7,404 nucleotides of DNA from Nitrospira sp. (GTDB lineage: Bacteria; Nitrospirota; Nitrospiria; Nitrospirales; Nitrospiraceae): NCBI GenBank assembly GCA_025361385.1, contig JANYAJ010000027.1, positions 1-7,404 of the forward strand, read 5' to 3'. Every line of letters starts with the position of its first letter. Positions within the stretch are counted from its first letter, which is position 1. Of this stretch, positions 1 to 5,264 are shown in pieces. The notes under the pieces were generated by a model. That model was given only the letters and a program-made list of their open reading frames with translations. It did not search any database and was not told where the DNA came from. Made by a program: the position numbers and the translations under genes.

Positions 1-7
1 AGAGAGG

Positions 8-33
8 TGGGCTCCGGCCAAAGCCGGAGCCCA
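8..33 (-). terminator. Hairpin, possible terminator of the NTF2-like gene
   Basis: A perfect 11-bp inverted repeat (TGGGCTCCGGC at 8-18 with its complement at 23-33) encloses a 4-base loop. It lies 47 bases beyond the stop codon of the minus-strand gene ending at 80. Read on the minus strand it is followed by a pyrimidine run (CCTCTCT) rather than a clean T tract, so termination is likely but not certain. It could also serve a gene lying to the left of the window. Confidence 0.45.
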
Positions 34-79
34 GTGATCAAGTAGCGGATGGTTGATCTGCGTCGTGCTCTTATTTGGT

Positions 80-649
80 TCAGAAGAAGGGATGCGGCAG
101 AAAGGCAGGACGCGATTCTTTGGCTCGTGGAATCTCCCAAAACGTTCCTGCCAAATGCCAGGCCCCATGTTCAAACGTCAAATGGTGGACCTCGCCGTAC
201 CAACTATCAATATTCACGCGTTGGCCCGTCTCATTGGACATGGCCCATAGACTTCCGGTGCAGGTGACGTGGGCCTGCGGTACCGTTTTCTCTGCCTCTA
301 CCTTGATTTTCGAAAAGATATGGGTCGCCGAAAAATCATGATAGTGGGTCAACAGATCACTCCACACGGCTCTGACACTGTTCTTGGTATAGCCACCATG
401 CTTATAGTCTTCTGAATAGAGCACCATTAAGCCATCGAGATCCTTGCGGAGCACGGCATCCTCAGCCTTCTTGAACAGGGACAAGATGGCCTGGACCGTT
501 TGGTCATAGGCTTGGATATCCGCCCCTTCTGAGAGGTGTGTGCCCCTGGTGTCAGAAAAGACGGGTGGAGGGGACGACTGACAGCCCTGAGAGGCCATGA
601 GCACGCCCGTCAAGATTCCGATCGCGACCGCTGGGTATTTGTCGTACAC
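80..649 (-). CDS. Exported NTF2-like (SnoaL-type) protein, possible lipoprotein
   Basis: The product has 189 residues. A hydrophobic N-terminal segment (about residues 7-22) leads to Cys23 in ASQGC, followed by a Ser/Pro-rich linker, so it is exported and perhaps a lipoprotein. The residues before the Cys (Ser-Gln-Gly) are not a canonical lipobox. From about residue 45 to 175 it resembles the NTF2-like fold: a helix with AVLRKDLDGLMVLYSEDYKH, then alternating strands, ending in HHLTFEHGAWHLAGT. Proteins of this family form cone-shaped pockets and often have no known ligand, so no function is assigned. The start is GTG at 649, chosen because AAAGGAGG sits five bases upstream; an ATG start further in would cut the signal. 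It follows the terminator at 713-756, so it probably has its own promoter or depends on read-through. Confidence 0.8.
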   Translation of the reverse strand: MYDKYPAVAIGILTGVLMASQGCQSSPPPVFSDTRGTHLSEGADIQAYDQTVQAILSLFKKAEDAVLRKDLDGLMVLYSEDYKHGGYTKNSVRAVWSDLLTHYHDFSATHIFSKIKVEAEKTVPQAHVTCTGSLWAMSNETGQRVNIDSWYGEVHHLTFEHGAWHLAGTFWEIPRAKESRPAFLPHPFF

Positions 650-677
650 GGTGTCCTCCTTTAAGGAAGTTCTTGTC

Positions 678-695
678 CGGAGCCTTCACGCTCCG
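678..695 (-). other. Small hairpin in the leader of the NTF2-like gene
   Basis: CGGAGC and GCTCCG form a 6-bp stem with a 6-base loop, between the terminator T tract and the ribosome binding site of the gene starting at 649. The stem and loop sizes match those of the hairpins at 776-818 on the other side of the terminator. It may be a leader structure; function unknown. Confidence 0.35.
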
Positions 696-712
696 CAGTC
701 ATGTTCGAGCAT

Positions 713-756
713 AAAAAAAGCCCTTTTTAGACCGTCTACTCTGGTCCAAAAAGGAC
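713..756 (-). terminator. Intrinsic terminator, minus strand
   Basis: Positions 743-756 and 720-733 form a 14-bp stem with a 9-base loop. On the minus strand this is followed at once by seven Ts (complement of the A run 713-719). Two of the 14 pairs (721/755 and 729/747) are G-U wobbles only when the minus strand is the RNA. On the plus strand they are C-A mismatches, which fixes the direction. It probably ends the transcript from the membrane-protein and cupredoxin genes at 1832-981, or a shorter RNA from their 3' region. Confidence 0.85.
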
Positions 757-818
757 TTCGTTGTCCCTCTCGCGTCAAGACGCCGTTGTCTTGTGCTGAA
801 GACGCCCTTGTCTTCGGC
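753..818 (-). repeat. Three tandem imperfect hairpin repeats
   Basis: Three units of about 22-23 bases lie side by side, each an inverted repeat with a 6-base loop. Stem arms are 753-756 with 763-766 (GGAC/GTCC), 776-781 with 788-793 (CAAGAC/GTCTTG), and 795-803 with 810-818 (nine pairs, one of them T-G). The core GAC-6 bases-GTC is common to all. The first unit shares GGAC with the base of the terminator stem, so the two folds exclude each other. Together with the terminator this could be the body of a structured 3'UTR or small RNA. Confidence 0.55.
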
Positions 819-980
819 CCCAAGGCTAGCACAGGAAACACATAACCGCAAACACACGAGTGGTCACAGAACGCCACCGACTTCAGGACTGAAGATGGAT
901 GTGCGAGTAGGATAGAAACAGTGGAAACTCGCGCTGCGACACCTCCGTATTGCCTCACCAGCATGTAGGTCCACTCCGTC
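819..980. other. Non-coding stretch after the minus-strand cupredoxin gene
   Basis: No convincing gene is seen between the cupredoxin stop at 981 and the hairpin repeats; the open frames here look like chance. One perfect 6-2-6 inverted repeat (CTTCAG-GA-CTGAAG, 881-894) is present. The stretch is probably the 3' untranslated region of the cupredoxin transcript. I found no promoter I would defend. Confidence 0.4.
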
Positions 981-1490
981 TTAGTCCACAAAAATGAATC
1001 CGCTGACTCGGATATCCTTGTGCGTAGGACAAAAGAACCGATAACTGGCCCCGTGGCTTCTCTCACCGGCGATCCCAACCAGCGCAACCCGAATTTTCTT
1101 CGTCTCTCCAGCCTTGATCTTGATCCGAATCGGCACCATCATGATGTTGTCTTCCAGCACTTGTCTCGTAATCGGATCCATCTCGGTGAGGAAGGGTACG
1201 ACTTCTGGAGTGGCATACATAAAGAGTCCCCCGACGGAGAACTCATGGTCGACACCGGTGGGATTCTCAAGCACAAACCACAACGGCTCTGTGAGATCTT
1301 CCTTCTGGTCAATCACCACGGCGTTAGGGAGCCAGATTTCTATGTCTCCCATTTCGACTGCGCCCTTCCCTTGGGCCAGTTCCCGGGCAGTAAACTTGAA
1401 CTCCTTCGCCTCGGCTGCGCCGGTCAGCCCGACAAGCAATGCGCACAGGGCCAGCGCGGTAAGGAATGGATATGGTCGTTGGATCATCAT
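981..1490 (-). CDS. Exported cupredoxin-domain protein
   Basis: This is a predicted periplasmic copper protein of 169 residues. A signal peptide with hydrophobic core LTALALCALLVGL ends at AEA, giving a mature protein from about Lys29. The body is a single beta-sandwich cupredoxin: WFVLENPTGVDHEF supplies the first copper His (His82), and FFCPTHKD near the C-terminus supplies Cys154 and His157. The usual axial Met after the second His is missing; Val or Ile stands there. The start is ATG at 1490, because GGAGGAAGG lies five bases upstream; an in-frame start at 1535 would only add a non-signal extension. It shares the ENPT...HxF and FFCPxH blocks with the plus-strand proteins at 5265 and 5746, so it is a diverged paralog on the opposite strand. 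It follows the membrane-protein gene by 60 bases and is probably cotranscribed. The copper site is read from motifs; the partner is unknown. Confidence 0.85.
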   Translation of the reverse strand: MMIQRPYPFLTALALCALLVGLTGAAEAKEFKFTARELAQGKGAVEMGDIEIWLPNAVVIDQKEDLTEPLWFVLENPTGVDHEFSVGGLFMYATPEVVPFLTEMDPITRQVLEDNIMMVPIRIKIKAGETKKIRVALVGIAGERSHGASYRFFCPTHKDIRVSGFIFVD

Positions 1491-1550
1491 AATTACCTTC
1501 CTCCCATGGACTGAGGGCTCTTTGAGCACAAACACAGCGCAGCGACAGGC

Positions 1551-1832
1551 TCAGAACAATGGGTGGGGTGGAAGCGTATAGCGTGTCTCCATGCGGGGGA
1601 TCTCCCCTGCATGGCCTCGTATCCGCCAGGCCGCCCACAGGAGATACAGGAAGACCATCACGCCCACGAGTTCCACAAGATGAACAAGATGCCACCCTTC
1701 GACTAACTCGACTTCCACGACGACGAGCAGCACGGTCGCGACAAGAAACACGAGCACATGCCGACGCGGCATGCTGATCACTTCGCGGAAGAAGGAAGCG
1801 AGCCAGCCGTCGCGCTCCTTGGACGGTTCCAT
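1551..1832 (-). CDS. Small two-helix membrane protein
   Basis: The product has 93 residues and I do not recognise the family. A charged N-terminal segment (MEPSKERDGW) is followed by two hydrophobic helices, about residues 25-46 and 48-69, joined by a short Glu/His-containing turn (VELVEGWHLVHLVEL). A basic segment (WRIRGH) and a short soluble tail follow. The acidic and His residues in and between the helices could bind a metal or a cofactor, but that is speculation. The start is uncertain: ATG 1832 has AAGAAGG directly against it and GAGGGG about ten bases up. ATG at 1772 would still keep both helices. It lies upstream of the cupredoxin gene on the same strand with a 60-base gap, suggesting an operon in which it may anchor or serve the cupredoxin. 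Confidence 0.65.
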   Translation of the reverse strand: MEPSKERDGWLASFFREVISMPRRHVLVFLVATVLLVVVEVELVEGWHLVHLVELVGVMVFLYLLWAAWRIRGHAGEIPRMETRYTLPPHPLF

Positions 1833-1899
1833 CCTTCTTGCCCCTCGTGATGAGTGATCGAGCCTCGCGACACGACACTCCACCCCTCAACCCCATTGA

Positions 1900-2217
1900 T
1901 TCCGACCAGATCCCATCTCTCAAACGCGCCACGGCAGGGTTCCGACATTCAATGGAGCAGCACAAGCCATACGGATCCTTCTCCAGAAACTCCTACCCCA
2001 TGAGGCAACTCACGTCGATGCCGTTGCGCGCTCCATCGATGATCTGATTGCATGGGTGGGGACAACGTTCGATCCCTTCTACGCCTACGAAACATATGCG
2101 AGGCTGAAGCACGCGCTGACGATCGGCGGCATCGTCGGCAGCTCAGGTCTGGAACAGACGGTGAGGAAACCGGGTGGTTACGTGACGACGGGCTCGATGA
2201 CCTCGTCCGGATCCTGA
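1900..2217 (+). pseudogene. Possible gene remnant without a start codon
   Basis: Reading from 1900 (just after a TGA at 1897) to the TGA at 2215-2217, the plus strand is open for 105 codons. It has no ATG before the final few codons, and the only GTG (2056) comes late. The translation between about 1960 and 2160 looks like a real helical protein (for example SIDDLIAWVGTTFDPFYAYE, then YARLKHALTIGGIVG), with even codon use. A start-bearing frame at 1850 (MSDRASRHDTPPL...) runs in a different phase and could be the original N-terminus after a frameshift near 1945. It runs toward the minus-strand gene ending at 2178 and overlaps its last 40 bases. I do not recognise the family. A chance open frame is the alternative. 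Confidence 0.35.
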
Positions 2218-2624
2218 TCGGGCACGGGTCGGCGTCGCCGCGCCAGGATGACCGTGTCAATACGCTCCCCACACAGAATGCACCGCCGTCCGCTGAACTC
2301 CTCGTACGTCTCCGCAACCATGAGACCGCTGCAACGCCCGCATGGGGTGTCCTGGGGCTGCCGCTCCAGAACTGGCATACGCACCAGCCCCTGGCGCGAT
2401 CGTCGCATACGTGATCCCGCATCGGTGGGCAACTCCACGGCATAGCGGCCTGGGCCGATCAGGGCCAGTCGCAAGTGACCGGCTCGACTCAACCGGTCCA
2501 CTACCAGGAAAATCTGGTTCCAGGTCAATTCGGGGCAGACCCTCACCAAGTCGTCCAGGCAGCAGCCTGGGTGATGCGCGATGGTCTCGACGATCAGGTC
2601 GGCTGGCGTGGCGCTCCGTGCCAT
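2178..2624 (-). CDS. Winged-helix/zinc-ribbon protein
   Basis: This is a likely DNA-binding protein of 148 residues. Residues 7-65 read as a winged helix: LIVETIAHHPG, then LDDLVRVCPELTWNQIFLVVDRLS as the recognition region, and LALIGPGRYAVEL as the wing. Residues 95-98 (CGRC) and 115-118 (CILC) form two CxxC knuckles of a zinc ribbon, followed by GERIDTVILARRRR. From memory, small proteins with this C-terminus are frequent in Nitrospira genomes, with no known function. The ATG at 2624 is chosen because TAAGGAGGG stands just upstream; the longer frame to 2723 lacks such a site. The gene is divergent from the PAS-LuxR gene, with about 600 bases between them. An inverted repeat at 2664-2704 in its leader may be a control site. 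A transcriptional regulator is the most likely role; its target is unknown. Confidence 0.8.
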   Translation of the reverse strand: MARSATPADLIVETIAHHPGCCLDDLVRVCPELTWNQIFLVVDRLSRAGHLRLALIGPGRYAVELPTDAGSRMRRSRQGLVRMPVLERQPQDTPCGRCSGLMVAETYEEFSGRRCILCGERIDTVILARRRRPVPDQDPDEVIEPVVT

Positions 2625-2663
2625 GGCATCCCTCCTTACATTGCCTCCGAACGACAGGCGGTA

Positions 2664-2704
2664 TCTCTCATATGTGTGCAGATTGGATGCCACCGAATGA
2701 GAGA
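2664..2704 (-). promoter_or_regulatory. Inverted repeat in leader of winged-helix gene
   Basis: TCTCTCAT (2664-2671) and ATGAGAGA (2697-2704) are perfect inverted 8-mers with 25 bases between them. They lie 40 to 80 bases upstream of the start at 2624 and downstream of the candidate promoter. The 33-bp centre spacing is about three helical turns, which fits a dimeric or looping operator. A long-loop RNA hairpin is also possible. Autoregulation by the encoded winged-helix protein is a guess. Confidence 0.35.
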
Positions 2705-2730
2705 CGCTCCCCCTCGCTGTCATATCGGCA

Positions 2731-2761
2731 TATATAGTGAACGATCATCTACGCGCATCAA
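2731..2761 (-). promoter_or_regulatory. Candidate promoter of winged-helix gene
   Basis: On the minus strand a TTGATG (complement of 2756-2761) precedes TATATA (2731-2736) by 19 bases, about 105 bases upstream of the start at 2624. The -10-like box is good, but the spacing is longer than the 17-base optimum, so confidence is low. Confidence 0.3.
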
Positions 2762-2791
2762 GATGGTGTATAGGGCGTCATGACCCCGTGA

Positions 2792-3094
2792 GACCTTTCT
2801 GAGAAGAATGAGAACACCACCGGACGCACCCCTGTTGCGAAACGCGGCACAGGGACACCAGACACTGGTAGCCCGCGGGGCGTTCCGTTCAGGGATAGAC
2901 ATGGGCTGTATCAGACGGATCGTGCCTCACTGTTCGCCGTCGTTCGGCTCCTGGCCTTGTCTGGGGCGATGACTGGTGCGTATTTTCATCTTCAACTCGG
3001 GTCGACTCGGACGACAGATCACGGGCCATGTAATCGTCTGTCCAATTTCCTGGACAGTCCTGTCGCACTTATCGCCATATTCCTTGTCTATTGA
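2792..3094 (+). pseudogene. Possible membrane-protein remnant without a start codon
   Basis: The plus strand is open from 2792 to the TGA at 3092-3094 (100 codons). The only starts are late and internal (a TTG and an ATG near 2960-2970). The C-terminal half reads like membrane protein: FAVVRLLALSGAMTGAYFHL, then GPCNRLSNFLDSPVALIAIF. The order helix, Cys, then xPVALIxxxxxY vaguely recalls the vitamin K epoxide reductase pattern, but the match is by eye, a second Cys is not placed, and the frame stops early. A chance open frame is at least as likely. Confidence 0.2.
3038..3064. promoter_or_regulatory. Cluster of inverted CTGTCC half-sites
   Basis: CTGTCC (3038-3043), GGACAG (3052-3057) and CTGTC (3060-3064) form two overlapping inverted repeats, one with an 8-base and one with a 2-base centre. 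They lie just upstream of the weak promoter candidate for the PAS-LuxR gene, a place suited to an operator. No binding protein can be named. Confidence 0.3.
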
Positions 3095-3117
3095 TGGAGC
3101 TAATAGCCTGTTATGAT
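3091..3117 (+). promoter_or_regulatory. Weak candidate promoter of PAS-LuxR gene
   Basis: TTGATG (3091-3096) and TATGAT (3112-3117) are good single boxes but only 15 bases apart. Pairing TATGAT with CTATTG (3088-3093) gives 18 bases but a poorer -35. It lies about 125 bases upstream of the start at 3243. Confidence 0.25.
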
Positions 3118-3241
3118 GCGGTCTACCAATTGAACAGGTGACCATGGCGTGGGGAGATACGATCCGATGCTTGGCAGGTGGTCGGCACAATACATGAATG
3201 TCTCAATAGTTGGGTTTTCATAAGGCTCCATGGGGTTCTTC

Positions 3242-3257
3242 GATGGAACGTTCCATC
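3242..3257. promoter_or_regulatory. Perfect 16-bp palindrome over the start codon
   Basis: GATGGAACGTTCCATC is its own reverse complement and contains the ATG (3243-3245) of the PAS-LuxR gene. As DNA it is the size of a dimeric operator; as RNA it is too tight to form a full hairpin with a normal loop. It may be an autoregulatory site or a coincidence of the codons for Met-Glu-Arg-Ser-Ile. Confidence 0.4.
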
Positions 3258-3944
3258 ATCACCATGCTGACCCGAACCGCTGATGGCGCGATGTTGGCCG
3301 ATGAGCAGGGTACCGTCGTGTTGTGGAACAAAGCGGCTGAACGCTTGCTGGGTTTCCGAGCCGACGCTGTGTTGGGCCGTCCGTGCTACGAGGTGATGCG
3401 AGGCGAAACCCTCTCCGGTCACCCGTTTTGTTCCCTCTCGTGCGCCGTCGGGCACCGGCTCGGTTGCGGGAGTGGCGTCCGCAACTTCGATATCCAGACG
3501 CACACCAAAGCTGGCAAGGTCATCTGGCTGAATGTCAGCTCCCTGCCCGTGCCCTCCAGGAAGAAGGATCGGTTCCTGTTTGTCCATCTGTTCAGGGATA
3601 TCGGGAGACAAGCGACCGTGCGGCATTTAGTCAATGAGCTGCACTCCGTGCTGTCCGCTCCCGCCGAGCGGCCTGCTCCTGGAGCGCAGCACACCCGCTC
3701 TCCAGCCCCCTCATCAGAAGACACATTTCCGGACATTCCGGCCACACTGCCGCTGAGCAGACGGGAGCGAGAAGTGCTCCAGCACCTGGCGCGGGGCGAG
3801 CGTACCACGCGCATTGCCGATACCCTCTGCATCAGCACCGCCACCGTGCGTAATCATGTCCAACACATCTTCGAAAAACTCGGGGCGCACAGCCGTCTTG
3901 AGGCCCTCGCGGTCGCCTTCCATCACAACACGCCAGCCTCCTAG
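3243..3944 (+). CDS. PAS-domain LuxR-family transcriptional regulator
   Basis: This is a cytoplasmic one-component regulator of 233 residues. A PAS domain (about residues 10-120) carries DGAMLADEQGTVVLWNKAAE and LLGFRADAVLGRP. It has a Cys-rich insert with Cys48, Cys63, Cys67 and Cys75 plus nearby His residues (CYEVMRGET...HPFCSLSC...GHRLGC). A Pro/Ser-rich linker (about 140-165) joins it to a LuxR/GerE helix-turn-helix (about 170-227; LSRREREVLQHLA, then TATVRNHVQHIFEKL). No kinase or receiver domain is present, so the PAS domain itself must sense a signal; the Cys set suggests metal, Fe-S, heme or redox sensing (inference). ATG 3243 is chosen, with TGGGG seven bases up; an in-frame TTG at 3210 would add 11 residues. 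It stands 250 bases upstream of the five-gene cupredoxin cluster on the same strand and is a natural candidate for its control. Confidence 0.9.
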   Translation: MERSIITMLTRTADGAMLADEQGTVVLWNKAAERLLGFRADAVLGRPCYEVMRGETLSGHPFCSLSCAVGHRLGCGSGVRNFDIQTHTKAGKVIWLNVSSLPVPSRKKDRFLFVHLFRDIGRQATVRHLVNELHSVLSAPAERPAPGAQHTRSPAPSSEDTFPDIPATLPLSRREREVLQHLARGERTTRIADTLCISTATVRNHVQHIFEKLGAHSRLEALAVAFHHNTPAS

Positions 3945-3947
3945 TCC

Positions 3948-3966
3948 GGGACCAGGTCGTCCCTTT
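3948..3966 (+). terminator. Weak hairpin after PAS-LuxR gene
   Basis: GGGAC (3948-3952) and GTCCC (3959-3963) form a 5-bp stem with a 6-base loop, followed by TTT. It begins four bases after the stop codon. The stem and T run are short, so it may be a weak terminator only. Confidence 0.3.
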
Positions 3967-4020
3967 CTGCACACGACGTCATCCGTTGTTGATCACATGG
4001 CCTCATGCGGCTTCTGTTCT

Positions 4021-4034
4021 GATGCATCTGCATC
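4021..4034. promoter_or_regulatory. Inverted repeat upstream of operon promoter
   Basis: GATGCA-TC-TGCATC is a perfect 6-2-6 inverted repeat, 27 bases before the candidate -35 box at 4061. The position suits an activator site, for example for the LuxR-type protein encoded just upstream. This is inferred from position only. Confidence 0.35.
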
Positions 4035-4060
4035 ACCCCAAAAATGACGCAGCCGGCTCA

Positions 4061-4089
4061 TTGTTCACAGGGCCACGGCTGACTACAGT
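4061..4089 (+). promoter_or_regulatory. Candidate promoter of the cupredoxin cluster
   Basis: TTGTTC (4061-4066) and TACAGT (4084-4089) are 17 bases apart and resemble sigma-70 boxes moderately (three and four matches of six). Transcription from here would give a leader of about 100 bases before the start at 4194. The weak -35 box fits a promoter that needs an activator. Confidence 0.35.
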
Positions 4090-4193
4090 GTAAACGTCGA
4101 ATCAGATCGTTACATGAGTGTATCAGTTAGGTGTGATGAGTGCGTTGGGGTTTCGGAATGAGGATGGTGGGAAAAGAGAGTGGGAGGTGCACC

Positions 4194-4616
4194 ATGTGGG
4201 TCATCGAGGACATCAGACGAACGACGGCGGTCCTGCTGGCCTTGACCGGGTTCATAGTCGTGGCGCTTGGGGGACCGGTGCTGGCGCTCGCAGCCGAGCA
4301 TGACTGGCTCGGCGCGATGATGCAGGCGCTTCTGGCCGAACAGACGAACGAGGGATCGTTTTGGGGAACGTTCGCCCCCTATGTCGCGCAGTTGGAGGTG
4401 GTGCGAGGGCATCTGGCCAACAACGAGAGAGTAGCCGTGTATGTGGCCATGAATCGGCTGATGGACATGCTCGAGCACCACGAGAACGGCATTCCGTCGG
4501 AGGTGGCGGACCGGGTGTTCGTCTACTGCTACCTGGTGACGCCGGCGAAGTATCACGATGTCTCCCGGCATCTCGATCGGTTCATCGAGCATCAGTACGG
4601 GGAATCGAGTGGCTGA
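4194..4616 (+). CDS. Exported helical protein, paralog A
   Basis: The product has 140 residues and the family is not recognised. A hydrophobic signal segment (about 11-33) ends at ALA/AEHDW. The mature part is mostly helical and carries the block FAPYVAQLEVVR, then YVAMNRLMDMLE (83-94), ADRVFVYCYLVTP and YHDVSRH. It contains one Cys (Cys112) and many His residues toward the C-terminus. Over the 67 residues from FAPY to SRH it is identical at about 30 positions to the protein at 6315-6821, so the two are clear paralogs at the two ends of the cluster. The ATG at 4194 has GGGAGGTG four bases upstream; the longer frame from 4140 has no such site and would extend beyond the signal. The conserved Met, Asp, Cys and His residues could hold a metal or cofactor, but nothing proves it. 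Confidence 0.8.
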   Translation: MWVIEDIRRTTAVLLALTGFIVVALGGPVLALAAEHDWLGAMMQALLAEQTNEGSFWGTFAPYVAQLEVVRGHLANNERVAVYVAMNRLMDMLEHHENGIPSEVADRVFVYCYLVTPAKYHDVSRHLDRFIEHQYGESSG

Positions 4617-4733
4617 CGTCACGAGGCAAGAGGAAGGAGGTGAGGGAAGGATATCGGTGAAGGGATGAAGAACGGGAGAAAACCCTGTTCTTCATCGAAG
4701 AGCGTCCACGCATCGAGACACAGGAGGCAGGTC
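4617..4733 (+). other. Leader with orphan ribosome binding site
   Basis: This 117-base gap precedes the first plus-strand cupredoxin gene. AAGGAGGTGA (4634-4643) is a full 10-base match to the 3' end of 16S rRNA, yet no convincing gene starts at the proper distance. Nearby starts give only tiny peptides (GTG 4657, three codons) or an unlikely N-terminal extension of the cupredoxin (ATG 4665). A hairpin follows at 4664-4696. Confidence 0.45.
4664..4696 (+). promoter_or_regulatory. Strong intergenic hairpin
   Basis: GATGAAGAACGGG (4664-4676) pairs with 4683-4696 over 13 bp, with a single bulged T at 4686 and a 6-base loop AGAAAA. No T tract follows, so it is not an ordinary terminator. It buries the in-frame ATG at 4665 and lies 25 bases before the true ribosome binding site (AGGAGG, 4722-4727). 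It could be a stabilising or processing stem that sets different levels of the first and second genes. Confidence 0.6.
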
Positions 4734-5228
4734 ATGAGAACGCAACGGTCTGTAATCACAGCATTCGCCGTTCCCCTCGCGCTGGCGGTGTTCACGCTGC
4801 CGGGCATGGGAACCAACATCGTGTACGCCCAGGCCCCGGGAATGGGGGCGCCGCCTTCAAAGGTGGAGATCACCATTCATGATCGGCAGCACGGGTACGA
4901 GACCGTGGGTCTCACGATGCCGTCACACGAGACGGTGATCGTGATCCATAATAAGGACAGCGTCACGCACGGGTTCGCCTCGAACCTGTTCAAAGGGATC
5001 CCGGTTCGCGTCGAAGGCGGGATTGAGGTCCAGGGGAAGAACTTCAAATCCTACCACGTGGATCAGGGACAGACGATGACGCTCCACTTCGCGACCGCGC
5101 CGTCGAAGTTCGATCCGGTGATGGGCGGTGCCGAGAGCCTGCGGTACGCGCTCTGGTGTGACATCCATCCGGAAGTCAAAGGGGAAGTGTATGTCATCGA
5201 AACCAGAGGCGAGGTCGGCGGCGGCTGA
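4734..5228 (+). CDS. Exported cupredoxin-domain protein
   Basis: This is a predicted periplasmic copper protein of 164 residues. The signal peptide (hydrophobic 7-24) probably ends at AQA (residue 34). The cupredoxin fold gives VIVIHNKDSVTHGF with His79 as first ligand and ALWCDIHPEVKGEVYVIE with Cys142 and His145. Small blue copper proteins usually have Cys-x2-His-Pro-x-Met-x-Gly; here the Met position is Val148. The three residues PSH and YHV supply further His that might matter. The ATG at 4734 has AGGAGG six bases upstream; the in-frame ATG at 4665 lies in a hairpin and adds a non-signal stretch, so it is rejected. It differs clearly from the next two cupredoxins (no ENPT or FFCPLH) and follows paralog A by 117 bases. 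An electron carrier or copper carrier is likely; a partner is not visible. Confidence 0.85.
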   Translation: MRTQRSVITAFAVPLALAVFTLPGMGTNIVYAQAPGMGAPPSKVEITIHDRQHGYETVGLTMPSHETVIVIHNKDSVTHGFASNLFKGIPVRVEGGIEVQGKNFKSYHVDQGQTMTLHFATAPSKFDPVMGGAESLRYALWCDIHPEVKGEVYVIETRGEVGGG

Positions 5229-5264
5229 CCGCACCGCTCGCCTAAAGCCAGAAGGTCTCGCACC

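Larger units (their letters stand above)
2625..3242. other. Divergent intergenic region
   Basis: About 600 bases lie between the winged-helix gene (minus) and the PAS-LuxR gene (plus). The start-bearing open frames here do not look like genes. It holds an inverted repeat (2664-2704), a candidate minus-strand promoter (2731-2761), an open but startless plus-strand frame (2792-3094), a cluster of inverted CTGTCC half-sites (3038-3064) and a weak plus-strand promoter candidate (3091-3117). Confidence 0.5.

Noticed and set aside
753..818. The short tandem repeats as a CRISPR array
   Set aside because: Only three imperfect units of about 22 bases follow each other with no unique spacers, each unit is itself a hairpin, and no cas gene is present.
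686..1087. A 133-codon minus-strand frame across the terminator region
   Set aside because: It overlaps the end of the cupredoxin gene, runs through the hairpin repeats and terminator, and its translation resembles no protein family.
1949..2443. A 164-codon minus-strand frame overlapping the winged-helix gene
   Set aside because: Its translation is an Arg/Ser-rich run without structure, and it overlaps the end of a better-supported gene in another phase.
2927..3190. An 87-codon minus-strand frame in the divergent region
   Set aside because: No ribosome binding site or domain is seen and the composition looks random.
3210..3242. TTG at 3210 as start of the PAS-LuxR gene
   Set aside because: The extra 11 residues add nothing to the PAS domain and no good ribosome binding site precedes the TTG; ATG 3243 is simpler, though not proven.
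4110..4622. A 170-codon minus-strand open frame opposite paralog A
   Set aside because: The plus-strand gene has a ribosome binding site, a signal peptide and a paralog; this frame is rich in His and Arg in the way of an antisense shadow.
4665..4733. ATG at 4665 as start of the first plus-strand cupredoxin
   Set aside because: It is buried in a 13-bp hairpin, has no spaced ribosome binding site and would put a basic 23-residue stretch before the signal peptide.
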